DNA of 64,000 nt from Bacteroidales bacterium (GCA_015491905.1 WGGC01000021.1:19279-83278), one strand, 5' to 3'; positions 54,896 to 64,000 are shown, counted from the stretch's first letter. The notes: a model not told the origin generated them from the letters alone. Program-made: numbers and translations.

Positions 54896-56158
54896 TTACA
54901 AAACAGATAATCTGGAAGCATCCTGTTTTACAAAAATAAAAAGTAAAATAGTAAAAGCCCACAATGAAGAACCGCCATAACTGAAAAATGGCAGAGGAAT
55001 ACCTACAACGGGAGCAAAGCCCACCGTCATGGCAATGTTAATAGCAAAATGAAAAAACAGAATTGAAGCAACACCATAACCGTAAATTCTGGCAAACGCA
55101 GATCGCTGACGTTCAGCTAATATTATAATTCGAATTAAAAGTGCTAAAAATGCTAAAATCAATACCGTGGAACCAATAAAACCTCTTTCTTCTCCAATAG
55201 TACTAAAAATAAAATCAGTACTTTGCTCCGGAACAAAATGATTGCGGGTAAGCATACCTTTAAAGTAACCTTTTCCGGTAAATCCACCAGAGCCAATAGC
55301 TATTTTTGATTGATTTACATTATACCCGGCTCCTAAGGGATCTTTTTTTAACCCTAATAACACCTGAATTCTAACCCGTTGATGAGGTTCCAAAACCTTG
55401 TGGAAGGCAAAATGTACTGTAAAAATAAAGCCTATAGTTATTATCAATCCTGCTATTACAGGTTTCCAGTTTTTTCTTATTTTTTTTCTAAAAAGTAACA
55501 TTAAAGTAACAATGGCTATTAATATTGCTGTTATATACAGTTCCCCAAATACAATAGTTAGTATAAATAAAAGTCCAAACAAAAAACCCAGGAAAATAAA
55601 CCACCCGGACAACCCTTCCCTGAAAAGAACCAGAAAAAAAGCAAAGTAAACCAGTGCAGAGCCGGTGTCATTCTGAAGCAAAATAAGAGCTGAAGGAAGA
55701 AATATGATGACAGCTACCCAAAACTTACTATTAAACTTACGCAGGTCTGTATTTCTGGAATCTAAATATTTTGCCAGAGCCAGTGCTGTGGCGAATTTGG
55801 CAAATTCTGCCGGTTGAATGGCAAAACCACCAAACTGAAACCATGACCTTGATCCGGCTACAGTACTCCCAAAAAGCAATACTCCTATAAGTACAATAAT
55901 CATTAAGCCATAAAATAAATAGGCATATGTTGAAAAAAATTTGGAATCAATTAACAAAACTGAAAAGGCTAAAAATAATGATAAGGCAATCCAAACTAAC
56001 TGCTTTCCATAACGTTGCGAAAAGTCAAATAAAGAAACCCCCGAATCCTGTGCTGAGGCAGAAAATATACTAAACCACCCAAAACCTACTAAAAACAGGT
56101 ATAGAATAATTAGCAACATATCTGGTTTTCCAATAATGCTTTTTCTGGTTACCATCAT
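54896..56158 (-). CDS. rodA: rod shape-determining protein RodA (SEDS glycosyltransferase)
   Basis: The SEDS-family peptidoglycan polymerase of the elongasome, paired with PBP2. It is 420 residues, multi-pass. The conserved SEDS motifs are visible: GSRSWFQFGGFAIQPAEFAKF and the C-terminal GIPLPFFSYGGSSL, and the Asp-containing loop HNHFVPEQSTDFIFSTIGEERGF (in part). Its start overlaps the mrdA stop by 4 bases (ATGA), so the two are translationally coupled. Confidence 0.95.
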   Translation of the reverse strand: MMVTRKSIIGKPDMLLIILYLFLVGFGWFSIFSASAQDSGVSLFDFSQRYGKQLVWIALSLFLAFSVLLIDSKFFSTYAYLFYGLMIIVLIGVLLFGSTVAGSRSWFQFGGFAIQPAEFAKFATALALAKYLDSRNTDLRKFNSKFWVAVIIFLPSALILLQNDTGSALVYFAFFLVLFREGLSGWFIFLGFLFGLLFILTIVFGELYITAILIAIVTLMLLFRKKIRKNWKPVIAGLIITIGFIFTVHFAFHKVLEPHQRVRIQVLLGLKKDPLGAGYNVNQSKIAIGSGGFTGKGYFKGMLTRNHFVPEQSTDFIFSTIGEERGFIGSTVLILAFLALLIRIIILAERQRSAFARIYGYGVASILFFHFAINIAMTVGFAPVVGIPLPFFSYGGSSLWAFTILLFIFVKQDASRLSVL

Positions 56159-57975
56159 TTATTGTGTATTAAATCACCGTCTTCAATTCTTTTTTCTAAT
56201 GCTTTTCGTTTTATATGTCCGGTTAAATATTTTTCTATCATTAAGCTGGCAATGGGAGCAGCCCACGTGGATCCAAAACCTGCATTTTCAACAACTACCG
56301 CAATTGCAATACGTGGATGGTCAACGGGAGCAAAAGCAATAAAAATAGAATGATCTTTTCCGTGTGGGTTTTGAACAGTACCTGTTTTTCCGGCCTGAGT
56401 AATGTCTTTCATAAAATAAAAGCGGGCAGTTCCTTCTTTATTATCAAAAACTTTTTCCATTGCATCAATAACTGTTTTATAATAATTTGGGTTCTCTACA
56501 TCTACATTATACTTTTTGTTCACCTTAACACTCAAAGAGTCTGACCTGGAAGCGTGAATTAAAAAATGTGGAGTAATGTAATACCCTCTGTTTGCCAGTA
56601 TTGCCGATAAATTTGCCAGTTGAACAGGGGTGACAAGAATCTCTCCCTGACCAATACTCAAAGAGCGTATAGTGAGGGCATTCCAGCTTCCGCGATATAA
56701 ATGGTTGAAATAATTTTCAGAAGGAATATTACCGGCACGTTCAAATGGAATATCTGTTTTAAAGCGATGTCCAAAACCAAAACTGCTTACTTTTTTATAC
56801 CAATCTGCATAAGCCTCATGCGAATTTTTAAAGTGTGGGTTGTTTAATATTTTTTTATATGTCTTCCAAAAATATGAGTTACATGATAATGCAATGGCGT
56901 CTTCCAATTTTAACGGCGAAATATGATAATGTGAACACGCAATAGGTTTTGAATCAGGACCCTGACAAGTAAAAGAAGTGTTTGGTGTAATTACTTTATT
57001 TTGTAAAGCAATAAGTGCATTTACTAATTTAAAAGTTGAACCGGGAGGATATGTTCCAATAACAGCCCTGTTCATTAATGGTTTTAAAGAGTCGTGAAGC
57101 AATTTCACATAGTTTGCCGACCTTTTTCGTCCTACTAACAGGTTTGGGTTATACGATGGACTTGTTATCATTGCAAGAATTTCTCCTGTAGCAGGTTCAA
57201 TGGCTACAATGCTGCCTATTTTATTACGCATAAGCTTTTGCCCAAAAGATTGTAGCCTGGAATCAAGGCTTAGTTTTATGTCTTCTCCCGGAATAGCAAG
57301 AGTATCAAACCTTCCTCCCTGAAATTTGTCTATTACCCTGTTATGAACATCTACCTCAACAATAGAAGATCCTTTTTTCCCTCTCAGTTCTTTTTCATAG
57401 AATTTTTCTATTCCGGATTTCCCAATATAATCTCCCTGTTTATAATAAGAATCTTTTTTTAAATCACGATTGTTTACTTCCCCTACGCTACCTAGTAAAT
57501 GTGCAGCAATTGGTTTTGGGTAATGTCGTAAAAGTCTTGTCTGAAAATAGAATCCGGGAAATTCATACATAAGCTCTCCTATGGGCCCCTTATCTTTTTT
57601 TGATAATTGTTTTAAGAAAATAGAAGGTTTATAGTAGGAATAATGCTTTGCCTTTTTCATTTGCTTTTTAAAAATAGCAGGAGTAATGCCCAACAGTTGA
57701 CAAAATTTTAAAGTATCGATTTTTTTAACCTGCCGTGGAATTACCATTAAGTCATATACAGCATCATTATATACAAGTAAATTATTGTTCCTGTCATAAA
57801 TTCTTCCCCTTGCGGGATATTCAGTAACTGTACGTAATGCAATATTTCGTGCCGACAATTTATATTTATTGTTTACAACCTGAAGATAATACAAGCGCAC
57901 CACAAATAAAATAACTATCAGCACAAATAGTCCGATAACAAAATATTTTCGATTTGAGAAGTCTTTTTTATACAT
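56155..57975 (-). CDS. mrdA: penicillin-binding protein 2 (transpeptidase of the elongasome)
   Basis: Cross-links peptidoglycan during rod growth in complex with RodA. It has 606 residues: an N-terminal membrane anchor (about 11-30), the non-catalytic dimerisation domain with YPARGRIYDRNN, and the transpeptidase domain with the active-site motifs STFK (about 309-312, in PPGSTFKLVNA), SCN (SCNSYFW) and KTGT (AGKTGTVQNP). It is the first gene of the mrdA-rodA operon and is preceded by a -7 element. Confidence 0.96.
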   Translation of the reverse strand: MYKKDFSNRKYFVIGLFVLIVILFVVRLYYLQVVNNKYKLSARNIALRTVTEYPARGRIYDRNNNLLVYNDAVYDLMVIPRQVKKIDTLKFCQLLGITPAIFKKQMKKAKHYSYYKPSIFLKQLSKKDKGPIGELMYEFPGFYFQTRLLRHYPKPIAAHLLGSVGEVNNRDLKKDSYYKQGDYIGKSGIEKFYEKELRGKKGSSIVEVDVHNRVIDKFQGGRFDTLAIPGEDIKLSLDSRLQSFGQKLMRNKIGSIVAIEPATGEILAMITSPSYNPNLLVGRKRSANYVKLLHDSLKPLMNRAVIGTYPPGSTFKLVNALIALQNKVITPNTSFTCQGPDSKPIACSHYHISPLKLEDAIALSCNSYFWKTYKKILNNPHFKNSHEAYADWYKKVSSFGFGHRFKTDIPFERAGNIPSENYFNHLYRGSWNALTIRSLSIGQGEILVTPVQLANLSAILANRGYYITPHFLIHASRSDSLSVKVNKKYNVDVENPNYYKTVIDAMEKVFDNKEGTARFYFMKDITQAGKTGTVQNPHGKDHSIFIAFAPVDHPRIAIAVVVENAGFGSTWAAPIASLMIEKYLTGHIKRKALEKRIEDGDLIHNK

Positions 57976-58012
57976 GAAAAGATGCGAAGTTATTTTTCCT
58001 CTATAGGAATTA

Positions 58013-58020
58013 CAAAAGTA
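58013..58020 (-). promoter_or_regulatory. -7 promoter element of the mrdA-rodA operon
   Basis: TACTTTTG on the minus strand matches TAnnTTTG, 37 bases before the ATG at 57975. Confidence 0.5.
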
Positions 58021-58118
58021 ATTAAAAAGCTTTTCTTAAATTCTAGTGATGTATTAATTGTTAAAAAATATGTTTTAATCATATTTAAAAAAACCTATAA
58101 ATATATCCTCAATTTATA

Positions 58119-58126
58119 TAATTTTG
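58119..58126 (+). promoter_or_regulatory. -7 promoter element of lipA-lipB
   Basis: TAATTTTG matches TAnnTTTG and ends 21 bases before the ATG at 58148. An in-frame TTG at 58124 lies in this box and cannot be the start. Confidence 0.55.
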
Positions 58127-58147
58127 CATTCGAATAACTTTTTAAAA

Positions 58148-59020
58148 ATGAAAAAAGAAGAAACAATACTCCGGAAGCCTGATTGGCTGAAAATAAAAAT
58201 TCCTTCCGGAAAACAATATATAGGTGTTAAAGAAATTGTTGAACAAAAAAAGCTTCATACTATATGTACCAGCGGCCATTGCCCAAACATGGAAGAATGT
58301 TGGGGAAGGGGTACCGCTACACTTATGATTCTTGGTGATATCTGTACCAGAGCTTGTAGTTTTTGTAATGTAAAAACAGGCAGGCCTCTTCCCGCTGATT
58401 GGGAAGAGCCTCAACGTGTCGCCGAGAGTGTGAAATCTATGAAATTGAAACATGCTGTTTTAACTTCTGTCGACAGAGATGATTTAAAAGATGGAGGAGC
58501 TGAAATATGGGCCTTGACTATCAGGAAAATTAAAGAAACGTCTCCGGGAACAACCATTGAAACATTAATACCTGATTTCGATGGAAAAGAAGAATTGATA
58601 CAGAAAGTTATCGATGCCGGGCCGGAAGTGATTTCCCATAATCTGGAAACTATTCGCAGAATTACCCCATGGACAAGAAGCCGCGCAAAATATGACAGAA
58701 GTTTAAAAGTTCTTGAATATATAGCTAAGTCTGGTACTGTTGCCAAATCAGGAATTATGGTAGGCCTCGGTGAAAAACCGGAGGAGGTACTTGAGTTAAT
58801 GGATGATTTACGTAATGTGGGCGTAACAGTACTTACTATAGGTCAATATCTGCAACCTACAAAAAAACATTTGCCGGTGAAAGAATATGTCCATCCTGAT
58901 CAGTTTAAAGCGTATGAAAAAGCCGGTTTGGAAAAAGGTTTTTCTTTTGTGGAAAGCGGCCCGCTGGTACGATCATCATATCATGCCGAAAAACATGTGG
59001 TTAATTTAAATAAAAAATGA
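58148..59020 (+). CDS. lipA: lipoyl synthase
   Basis: A radical-SAM enzyme that inserts two sulfurs into protein-bound octanoyl groups to make lipoate. It has 290 residues from the ATG at 58148. The auxiliary cluster cysteines are in CTSGHCPNMEECW, and the radical-SAM CxxxCxxC in CTRACSFC. The C-terminal RSSYHAE motif supplies the auxiliary-cluster Ser ligand. Its TGA overlaps the lipB ATG (ATGA). Confidence 0.97.
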   Translation: MKKEETILRKPDWLKIKIPSGKQYIGVKEIVEQKKLHTICTSGHCPNMEECWGRGTATLMILGDICTRACSFCNVKTGRPLPADWEEPQRVAESVKSMKLKHAVLTSVDRDDLKDGGAEIWALTIRKIKETSPGTTIETLIPDFDGKEELIQKVIDAGPEVISHNLETIRRITPWTRSRAKYDRSLKVLEYIAKSGTVAKSGIMVGLGEKPEEVLELMDDLRNVGVTVLTIGQYLQPTKKHLPVKEYVHPDQFKAYEKAGLEKGFSFVESGPLVRSSYHAEKHVVNLNKK

Positions 59021-59712
59021 CAGATCCAATATTAGAGGTTATTTGTGAAGACCTGGGCCTAATTCAGTATAAAGATGCCTGGGATTATCAGTTAAAATAT
59101 TTTAATGAAGTTTTAACAGCCAAAGAAAATGGATTGAAACCTGTTAACCATTTCCTTTTTTGTGAACATACTGATGTTTTTACCCTGGGCAAAAATGGAT
59201 TTAGAAAAAATTTATTGATTAGCGATGATTTATTGAAGAAAAAAGGTATTGATTTCTTTCAGATAAATCGTGGCGGGGATATGACTTACCACGGTCCCGG
59301 ACAAATTGTAGGTTATCCTGTTTTTGACCTTGATACATTAGGCTTTTCCCCAAAAGAATTTGTTTTTGGTATTGAGTCGGTTATTATCAGGGTGCTAAAA
59401 AATTATGGAATTTATGGTACCAGAATAGAAAACGCTACAGGAGTCTGGCTCGACGCAAATAAAAAGGATAAAGCCAGAAAAATAGCTGCTATTGGTATGC
59501 GAATACACAGAAAAGTTACAATGCACGGATTTGCATTAAATGTGAATGCCGACCTGAAATATTTTGACTTAATTGTACCTTGCGGTATTAAAGATAAGGG
59601 AGTTACCTCAATTCAAAAAGAATTAGGAAAAAAAATAGATGAAGCCGAAGTAAAGCAATTAATAATTAAAGAAATGGAAGTTTTTTTTAATGCCAGGTTG
59701 GTTTGCAAATAA
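59017..59712 (+). CDS. lipB: octanoyl-[ACP]:protein N-octanoyltransferase
   Basis: Moves octanoate from ACP to lipoyl domains, the step before LipA. It has 231 residues with the signature RGGDMTYHGPGQIVGYP and the catalytic Cys and Lys in VPCGIKDKGVTS (about 188-199) and AAIGMRI. It is translationally coupled to lipA by a 4-base overlap, so both lipoylation steps are made together. Confidence 0.97.
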   Translation: MTDPILEVICEDLGLIQYKDAWDYQLKYFNEVLTAKENGLKPVNHFLFCEHTDVFTLGKNGFRKNLLISDDLLKKKGIDFFQINRGGDMTYHGPGQIVGYPVFDLDTLGFSPKEFVFGIESVIIRVLKNYGIYGTRIENATGVWLDANKKDKARKIAAIGMRIHRKVTMHGFALNVNADLKYFDLIVPCGIKDKGVTSIQKELGKKIDEAEVKQLIIKEMEVFFNARLVCK

Positions 59713-59793
59713 AATCTGTTTTATAAATGACTTCATGAACAGGAATGTTTTTTTAATGATATGCTTTTTCACAAACTTATTTTAATATTCTCA

Positions 59794-60537
59794 TTAAGGG
59801 GAGCTTGAAATTATTCTTAAAATTTCCAATGATTTAATTTTTCCCAAATCAGGAATGTGTAACTGATAGTAAGTTATTAAGATATCAAGTAATTTCTTTC
59901 TTTGTATTGGGGTTATTCTATAATCAATAATATTTGTGAGGTTTATATTTATTAATTCCAGAAAATATAATGTTTCTTTTTTATCAATATAATAAGGATG
60001 AAATGGCGGTGAAGAAAGAAAAACGCCACCCTGAAGGTCAAAAATTTGATTTAACTTGTTGGTGACCGGAATTTTAGGATAAAACCCAAGAAATTTTGTT
60101 AACTGGATTAAGAAAAACAAATGAAAATTTAATGATTTTTCCTTTTGTAAGTCGAACCAGATTATTACTTGATAAACCCATTGAAATAATGATTTATCAA
60201 CATTTTCATGACGGATAATTTTATATAAAATCTCATTTAAAAATATTAAAACTGTTTGCTTTTCAATAAATGTTGAAAGACTTTGATATGGATGTGATAT
60301 TTTTAGCTCTTTAATGGTTTGAAGGCTTTTATTTGGCTTATTGTAAACAACTAAATCCAACAATGTCATTGGTTGAAAATAGGAGGGTTTGAATTTCCCT
60401 TTTTTAGAAGATATCCCTTTTACAATATATGATTGAAGGCCCAATTCTTCAGTAAATATTTTTACTATTAATGATGATTCACTATATTTTACTTTGTGTA
60501 AAACTATTCCCCGTGTATTTATTAATAATTTTTCCAT
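59794..60537 (-). CDS. recO: DNA repair protein RecO
   Basis: Loads RecA with RecF and RecR in recombinational repair. It has 247 residues with an N-terminal OB-fold (NTRGIVLHKVKYSESSLIVKIFTEELG) and a helical region behind it. The zinc-finger cysteines of some RecO proteins are absent. It starts 5 bases after the PorZ-like gene on the same strand, so it is co-transcribed with it. Confidence 0.93.
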   Translation of the reverse strand: MEKLLINTRGIVLHKVKYSESSLIVKIFTEELGLQSYIVKGISSKKGKFKPSYFQPMTLLDLVVYNKPNKSLQTIKELKISHPYQSLSTFIEKQTVLIFLNEILYKIIRHENVDKSLFQWVYQVIIWFDLQKEKSLNFHLFFLIQLTKFLGFYPKIPVTNKLNQIFDLQGGVFLSSPPFHPYYIDKKETLYFLELININLTNIIDYRITPIQRKKLLDILITYYQLHIPDLGKIKSLEILRIISSSP

Positions 60538-60542
60538 ACTTG

Positions 60543-62876
60543 CTAATGAATAAAGAGAATTTTAGTTACCATTTTTTGAGAACCATCAGCGTTGGTAATA
60601 AAAACAAGGTAAACACCTGTTGCAACTCGTTTGCCTCCAAAAGTTTCACCATTCCAAATAGCCTGCCCTCCCAATGCTTGTGTTTCATAAACAAGGTTGC
60701 CGTGAACATCTGTAATTTTTACAGAGGCATTTGAAACCAGCCCTTTAATTGCTATAGGGCCTGAGTAGTCAGGCCTTACGGGGTTTGGAAAAGCATATAT
60801 GTTACTATTTATTTTATTTCCGGGAGTTGCTGTTCCACGATAAGAAATTAATCCGTTAGAGGTTCCTATAAAAACCTCTCCGGTTTTGTCAATGGCAATA
60901 CCGGTAATATTATTAGAGAGTAAAGGGCTGTTTTTAGAGGTAAAATGATGAATTTGTTTTAACCCGTCAGGAGAAAGCAGGAAAATGCCGGCACGTTGAG
61001 TTCCTATCCACTTTCTGTTACCTCCATCAACAGCAATAGCCGTTACCGTTTCTGTTACCAATAATATATCGGCCAGCCCGGATCCATCATTTCTAGGGAC
61101 TAAAATTTGCTGTGCATCATAGTTATTTCCCGGTTGGAAGATGTTTTCCGGAGAATAAAATACAGAAATACCTTTATCTGTTCCTATCCACACTTCTCCA
61201 TTAAGGTCTGTTGCCATTGAGAAAACAGAACTTCCATGAATATTTCCATTTCCCAATACAGACCCTAATACTTTTACCCTGTCATCGGAGGCATCGGCAG
61301 GAGTCCCATTGTAGTTATAAACAATCACCATCCCATTTTTACGCTTGGTAATCCAGATAATATCATTTCTGTCAACCATTAGCTTACCAATATCGATGCC
61401 GCTTAAAGTATTACCAAGATAAAAATGTTTCCAGGTTCCTGTTTCCATTTTAACGGATAAAATATCGTATGCTCCTGAATTAGCTACCCACATGTTTTTA
61501 TAACTGTCAAAATCTATCCCGCTAACATTTATCAGCTTGGGATCTAAAAGCCAGGGTTCCAGACTACTGTTATTTTTTGAGAATATAGTTTCAAATTTAT
61601 TTTTACTGAACTTAATAATTCCTGACTGCCAGGTTCCTACATATGTTTCTTCAGGATTAAAAGGATTAATTTTTACACAAACCATGTCGGTAATAGTATC
61701 CAGTGCGGGAACATTATTGCTGTTGAAAGTTGTCCATTTCCCATCTGTAAACGAAAATATTCCATCGTGAATATAAGATTTAGACCAGTTAAACTGATAT
61801 CCGCCGGGAACTACCCAAACCTGATCGTTATAGGCATCCAAATCAAATACAAGATTGCTGCCGGGACCATTAGGCATAATATATTCGTAATTATTTGTTG
61901 CAGGCCGGGCATGTAGTAATCCTTTGTGTTCTGTTCCTATCCATAAATCTGATCCGCTTCCATAAACAGATAATGGTTGAAACCCTTCTCCAAGAGGATT
62001 GGCAACTATAGCTGTTTCCTGTTCTTTATCATTAAAAACTTTAACGGAATAACGGTTTACTAAAAACAGTTCATTTCCTATGGCTTTTATTTGATGATGT
62101 CTCTCGTGGTTTCCGGGACGAAAGTAATGCCAACCTTTAGCATCAAGGGAATATAGTGTGTCGCCATCCCACCCTCCGGAATAATAATTAGTATAAATCT
62201 TTCCACTGAAATCGGTGATTAAATTATATGTACCATAAGAATCAGGGAGTTTGCTATAATGATGCCAGCGGGAGAAATCTGCCAGATTAAAAGCGGTTTT
62301 TGAAGCATAATAAATTCCGGTTTCTGTAGCAGCAAATAAAGAGGTGTCATTTTCTGCCATATCAAAAACGTTAATAGAAGAACCATTGTTTTCAAAGAAA
62401 TAAGTTTCTTTGATTTCCTGTTTTTTTAAATCTACTTTTACTATTCCAAAGCTACATGATAAATAAGCAAAACTTCCTGAAAATAAAATATTATTAATGG
62501 TTTTTATCCCCGACATCTCTTTATTATAAATATCAGGAATATTATAAACGATTCCTTTATTATCTATTAAATCAATATTTGCATCAGTATAAGCAACTAA
62601 AATTATTTGAAGAGTTTTGTTGTAATCAATTTTAGATATTCCCATATCATGTAGTCCTTGCACCTTACCAAATAACGAAATAGCATTATCTGTGGGATTG
62701 TATGTAAACATACTATATGGCGTTGCGGCGTACACTATACTTCCGGCACTAACGGTACTTATTACCTTTTGATAGGGCAGGTGTGTTCGCCATTGACCGA
62801 TGGCAGGTGTCTGTGCAGAAACAGATAATGACAATAAAATTATTGATAAAAGTAAAATAGTAAAAGTTTGTTTCAC
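60543..62876 (-). CDS. porZ: PorZ-like type IX secretion system protein
   Basis: A 777-residue exported protein with a signal peptide (1-21, ending VSAQ). It begins TPAIGQWRTHLPYQKV, as in PorZ proteins, followed by two beta-propellers (repeats such as DLWIGTEHKGLL, EVWIGTDKGISVFY, VFIGTSNGLISY) and a C-terminal beta-sandwich (NIYAFPNPVRPDYSGPIAI ... GVYLVFITN) like a type IX sorting domain. In Porphyromonas PorZ is part of the cell-surface complex that attaches A-LPS to cargo. The start is GTG, coupled to leader copy C. A general two-component-type propeller protein is the alternative. Confidence 0.7.
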   Translation of the reverse strand: MKQTFTILLLSIILLSLSVSAQTPAIGQWRTHLPYQKVISTVSAGSIVYAATPYSMFTYNPTDNAISLFGKVQGLHDMGISKIDYNKTLQIILVAYTDANIDLIDNKGIVYNIPDIYNKEMSGIKTINNILFSGSFAYLSCSFGIVKVDLKKQEIKETYFFENNGSSINVFDMAENDTSLFAATETGIYYASKTAFNLADFSRWHHYSKLPDSYGTYNLITDFSGKIYTNYYSGGWDGDTLYSLDAKGWHYFRPGNHERHHQIKAIGNELFLVNRYSVKVFNDKEQETAIVANPLGEGFQPLSVYGSGSDLWIGTEHKGLLHARPATNNYEYIMPNGPGSNLVFDLDAYNDQVWVVPGGYQFNWSKSYIHDGIFSFTDGKWTTFNSNNVPALDTITDMVCVKINPFNPEETYVGTWQSGIIKFSKNKFETIFSKNNSSLEPWLLDPKLINVSGIDFDSYKNMWVANSGAYDILSVKMETGTWKHFYLGNTLSGIDIGKLMVDRNDIIWITKRKNGMVIVYNYNGTPADASDDRVKVLGSVLGNGNIHGSSVFSMATDLNGEVWIGTDKGISVFYSPENIFQPGNNYDAQQILVPRNDGSGLADILLVTETVTAIAVDGGNRKWIGTQRAGIFLLSPDGLKQIHHFTSKNSPLLSNNITGIAIDKTGEVFIGTSNGLISYRGTATPGNKINSNIYAFPNPVRPDYSGPIAIKGLVSNASVKITDVHGNLVYETQALGGQAIWNGETFGGKRVATGVYLVFITNADGSQKMVTKILFIH

Positions 62877-62933
62877 GTGTTTATAATATTATATTTCATT
62901 GGTCACATCGAACTTACCATACCTGAATAATCA
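62871..62933 (-). repeat. dispersed leader element, copy C (upstream of the PorZ-like gene)
   Basis: Full-length copy, 50 of 57 bases identical to copy A. Homology continues upstream in part, with GTCCATTATTGAATAATTA nearly matching the sequence before copy A. The mini-ORF has one change (fourth codon AAT instead of AAA) and the gene start is GTG instead of ATG. An inverted CCATGTGG piece (62938-62945, plus strand) lies a few bases upstream, which makes an imperfect hairpin possible. Confidence 0.8.
62873..62899 (-). CDS. leader mini-ORF in copy C (MKYNIINT)
   Basis: Eight codons and TGA. The stop overlaps the GTG start of the PorZ-like gene by four bases (GTGA), so the coupling layout is kept although the start codon itself changed. 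Confidence 0.4.
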   Translation of the reverse strand: MKYNIINT

Positions 62934-63091
62934 ATTACCATGTGGATTTAATTATTCAATAATGGACATTTCATCATGTTCATATATAGAAAGGGGAAAT
63001 TTTAAAATATTCATCAATAACCCTCCCTTAATCAACCATAAAAATAATAAAATATTGTCCGGATAAATTATATTGTTATTGATAAAAATAA

Positions 63092-63123
63092 AATAACCTG
63101 TCTTCCGGAAAAGACAGGTTATT
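63092..63123 (-). terminator. terminator after the S46 peptidase gene
   Basis: A 13-bp stem built on AATAACCTGTCTT and AAGACAGGTTATT with a six-base loop, followed on the minus strand by TTTATTTTTATC. Confidence 0.75.
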
Positions 63124-63148
63124 ATTAAATATAGTAAAATGATATGTT

Positions 63149-64000
63149 TTATAATACCGGTGTTGCTGAAGATGGAGCTGTTTTTACAGCAGGTTGCTCA
63201 TCTTTTACAATAGTAAGTTCTTTAATAAGGTTTTTAGCTCCGCCAAACTTATCAATAATAAATAAAACATATCGAATATCTACATTGATTGTACGTTGCA
63301 ACTGTGAATCAAATTTAATATCTCCACTCATAGCTTCCCAGTTTCCATCAAAAGCCAGGCCTATTAACTCTCCTTTACCATTCATAATAGGACTTCCGGA
63401 ATTACCACCTGTAATATCATTGGTACTAAGAAAATCAGTAATCATATATCCGTTTTGTCCAAAACGGCCATAATCCTTTTTTATAAATAATTCTCTTAAT
63501 TTTTTAGGAACAGTAAATTCAGGATTGTCAGGATACTGTGCATGTTTCTGCATTACACCATACAAATGAGTTTCGTCCTGGTAATAAACAGCATCTTCAG
63601 GAGAATAGCCCTTAACCATTCCATAAGTTAACCTCATGGTGAAATTAGCATCGGGAGAATAGTTTATATTGGGATTCATAGCCAGAATACCTGCAATAAA
63701 TAAACGATGTGCTTTATCTAATATATCCTGGTATGGTAATCTTTCAAGAGCAATTTTACGATAATCAGTTAAAAAGGCATTCCATGCTACCAATGCAGGA
63801 TCTTTTTTTAACTGTTTAAGGTTAGGTTTTGCCAAAAAGTCTAATACCTTTTGTTTATTGGCGAATATGGATTTTTTAAATACAACGTCGGCATATTTAG
63901 TAAAATTATCATGATATTTTTTAGCAATTTTTATTAAATATTCCGGCTGCTGATCTTTAGGTACGTTTTGATAAAACATTTTCATCATAGCCGCCAATAA
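63149..64000 (-). CDS. S46 family dipeptidyl-peptidase, DPP7-like (3' part only)
   Basis: The C-terminal 284 residues of a periplasmic or surface S46 exopeptidase that removes dipeptides from peptide N-termini. The frame is open at the right edge, so the start is outside. The catalytic serine is in TGGNSGSPIMNG. The residue 18 positions after it, which sets P1 preference in the family, is Gly (FDGNWEAMSGD), as in DPP7, rather than the Arg of DPP11. It thus probably prefers hydrophobic or aliphatic P1 residues. A terminator follows. Confidence 0.9.
   Translation of the reverse strand, partial: LLAAMMKMFYQNVPKDQQPEYLIKIAKKYHDNFTKYADVVFKKSIFANKQKVLDFLAKPNLKQLKKDPALVAWNAFLTDYRKIALERLPYQDILDKAHRLFIAGILAMNPNINYSPDANFTMRLTYGMVKGYSPEDAVYYQDETHLYGVMQKHAQYPDNPEFTVPKKLRELFIKKDYGRFGQNGYMITDFLSTNDITGGNSGSPIMNGKGELIGLAFDGNWEAMSGDIKFDSQLQRTINVDIRYVLFIIDKFGGAKNLIKELTIVKDEQPAVKTAPSSATPVL

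Overview
The window is about 64 kb of AT-rich chromosome from a member of the phylum Bacteroidota. Four observations point there: many genes have the Bacteroidota sigma-factor -7 element TAnnTTTG a short distance upstream; Shine-Dalgarno sequences are almost absent; the ATP synthase operon runs atpB-E-F-H-A-G without atpD and atpC; and there are lineage-typical genes (a GYDIA-type GHMP kinase, a PorZ-like type IX secretion protein, an S46 dipeptidyl-peptidase, a tricorn-like secreted protease). I cannot place it below phylum from sequence alone. I saw no rRNA or tRNA gene, CRISPR array, prophage or insertion sequence. Nearly everything is core housekeeping.

Layout. 1-4 kb: end of NAD+ synthetase, a methyltransferase and dnaK. 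4.4-14 kb: a plus-strand run with an LptF/G-type permease, two glycosyltransferases, rnpA-yidD, an S41 C-terminal processing protease, an O-antigen ligase-like protein, cytidine deaminase and a ChaN-like protein. 14-19 kb: the ATP synthase operon on the minus strand. 19-28 kb: two small lipoproteins, enolase, an SLC12-like cotransporter, the KtrAB potassium uptake pair and an XdhC-like protein. 28-33 kb: minus-strand pth, bL25, prs, a secreted or membrane-anchored endonuclease/phosphatase-fold protein and a PHP phosphatase. 33-40 kb: a tricorn-like protease, a YncE-propeller/phosphoesterase fusion and a ROK kinase. 40-46 kb: minus-strand HMG-CoA reductase plus GHMP kinase (mevalonate pathway), a DUF2795 protein, an ABC ATPase with a PduO-type adenosyltransferase, and mrp-nfu (Fe-S assembly). 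46-54.8 kb: polA, two M16 peptidases, ruvC, a flippase-like membrane protein, a family 2 glycosyltransferase and a pyrophosphatase-like protein. 54.9-64 kb: mrdA-rodA (rod-shape peptidoglycan synthesis), lipA-lipB (lipoylation), porZ-recO and the end of an S46 dipeptidyl-peptidase.

The most unusual structure is a dispersed leader element in four copies: 10919-10981 (+), 54817-54879 (+), 62871-62933 (-) and a shorter copy at 31722-31753 (-). Each encodes an eight-residue mini-ORF (MKYKIINT, MKYKIINR or MKYNIINT) whose TGA stop overlaps an ATG or GTG start in the next frame (ATGA or GTGA). In three copies that start belongs to a real gene: the O-antigen ligase-like gene, the endonuclease/phosphatase-fold gene and the PorZ-like gene. 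In the fourth the downstream frame stops after two codons, so that copy has no gene behind it. This looks like a mobile or duplicated leader that carries a translationally coupled start. Other points of interest are an intra-operon hairpin between atpE and atpF, a 17-bp-stem palindrome upstream of eno, and strong Shine-Dalgarno sequences at only eno and dnaK.
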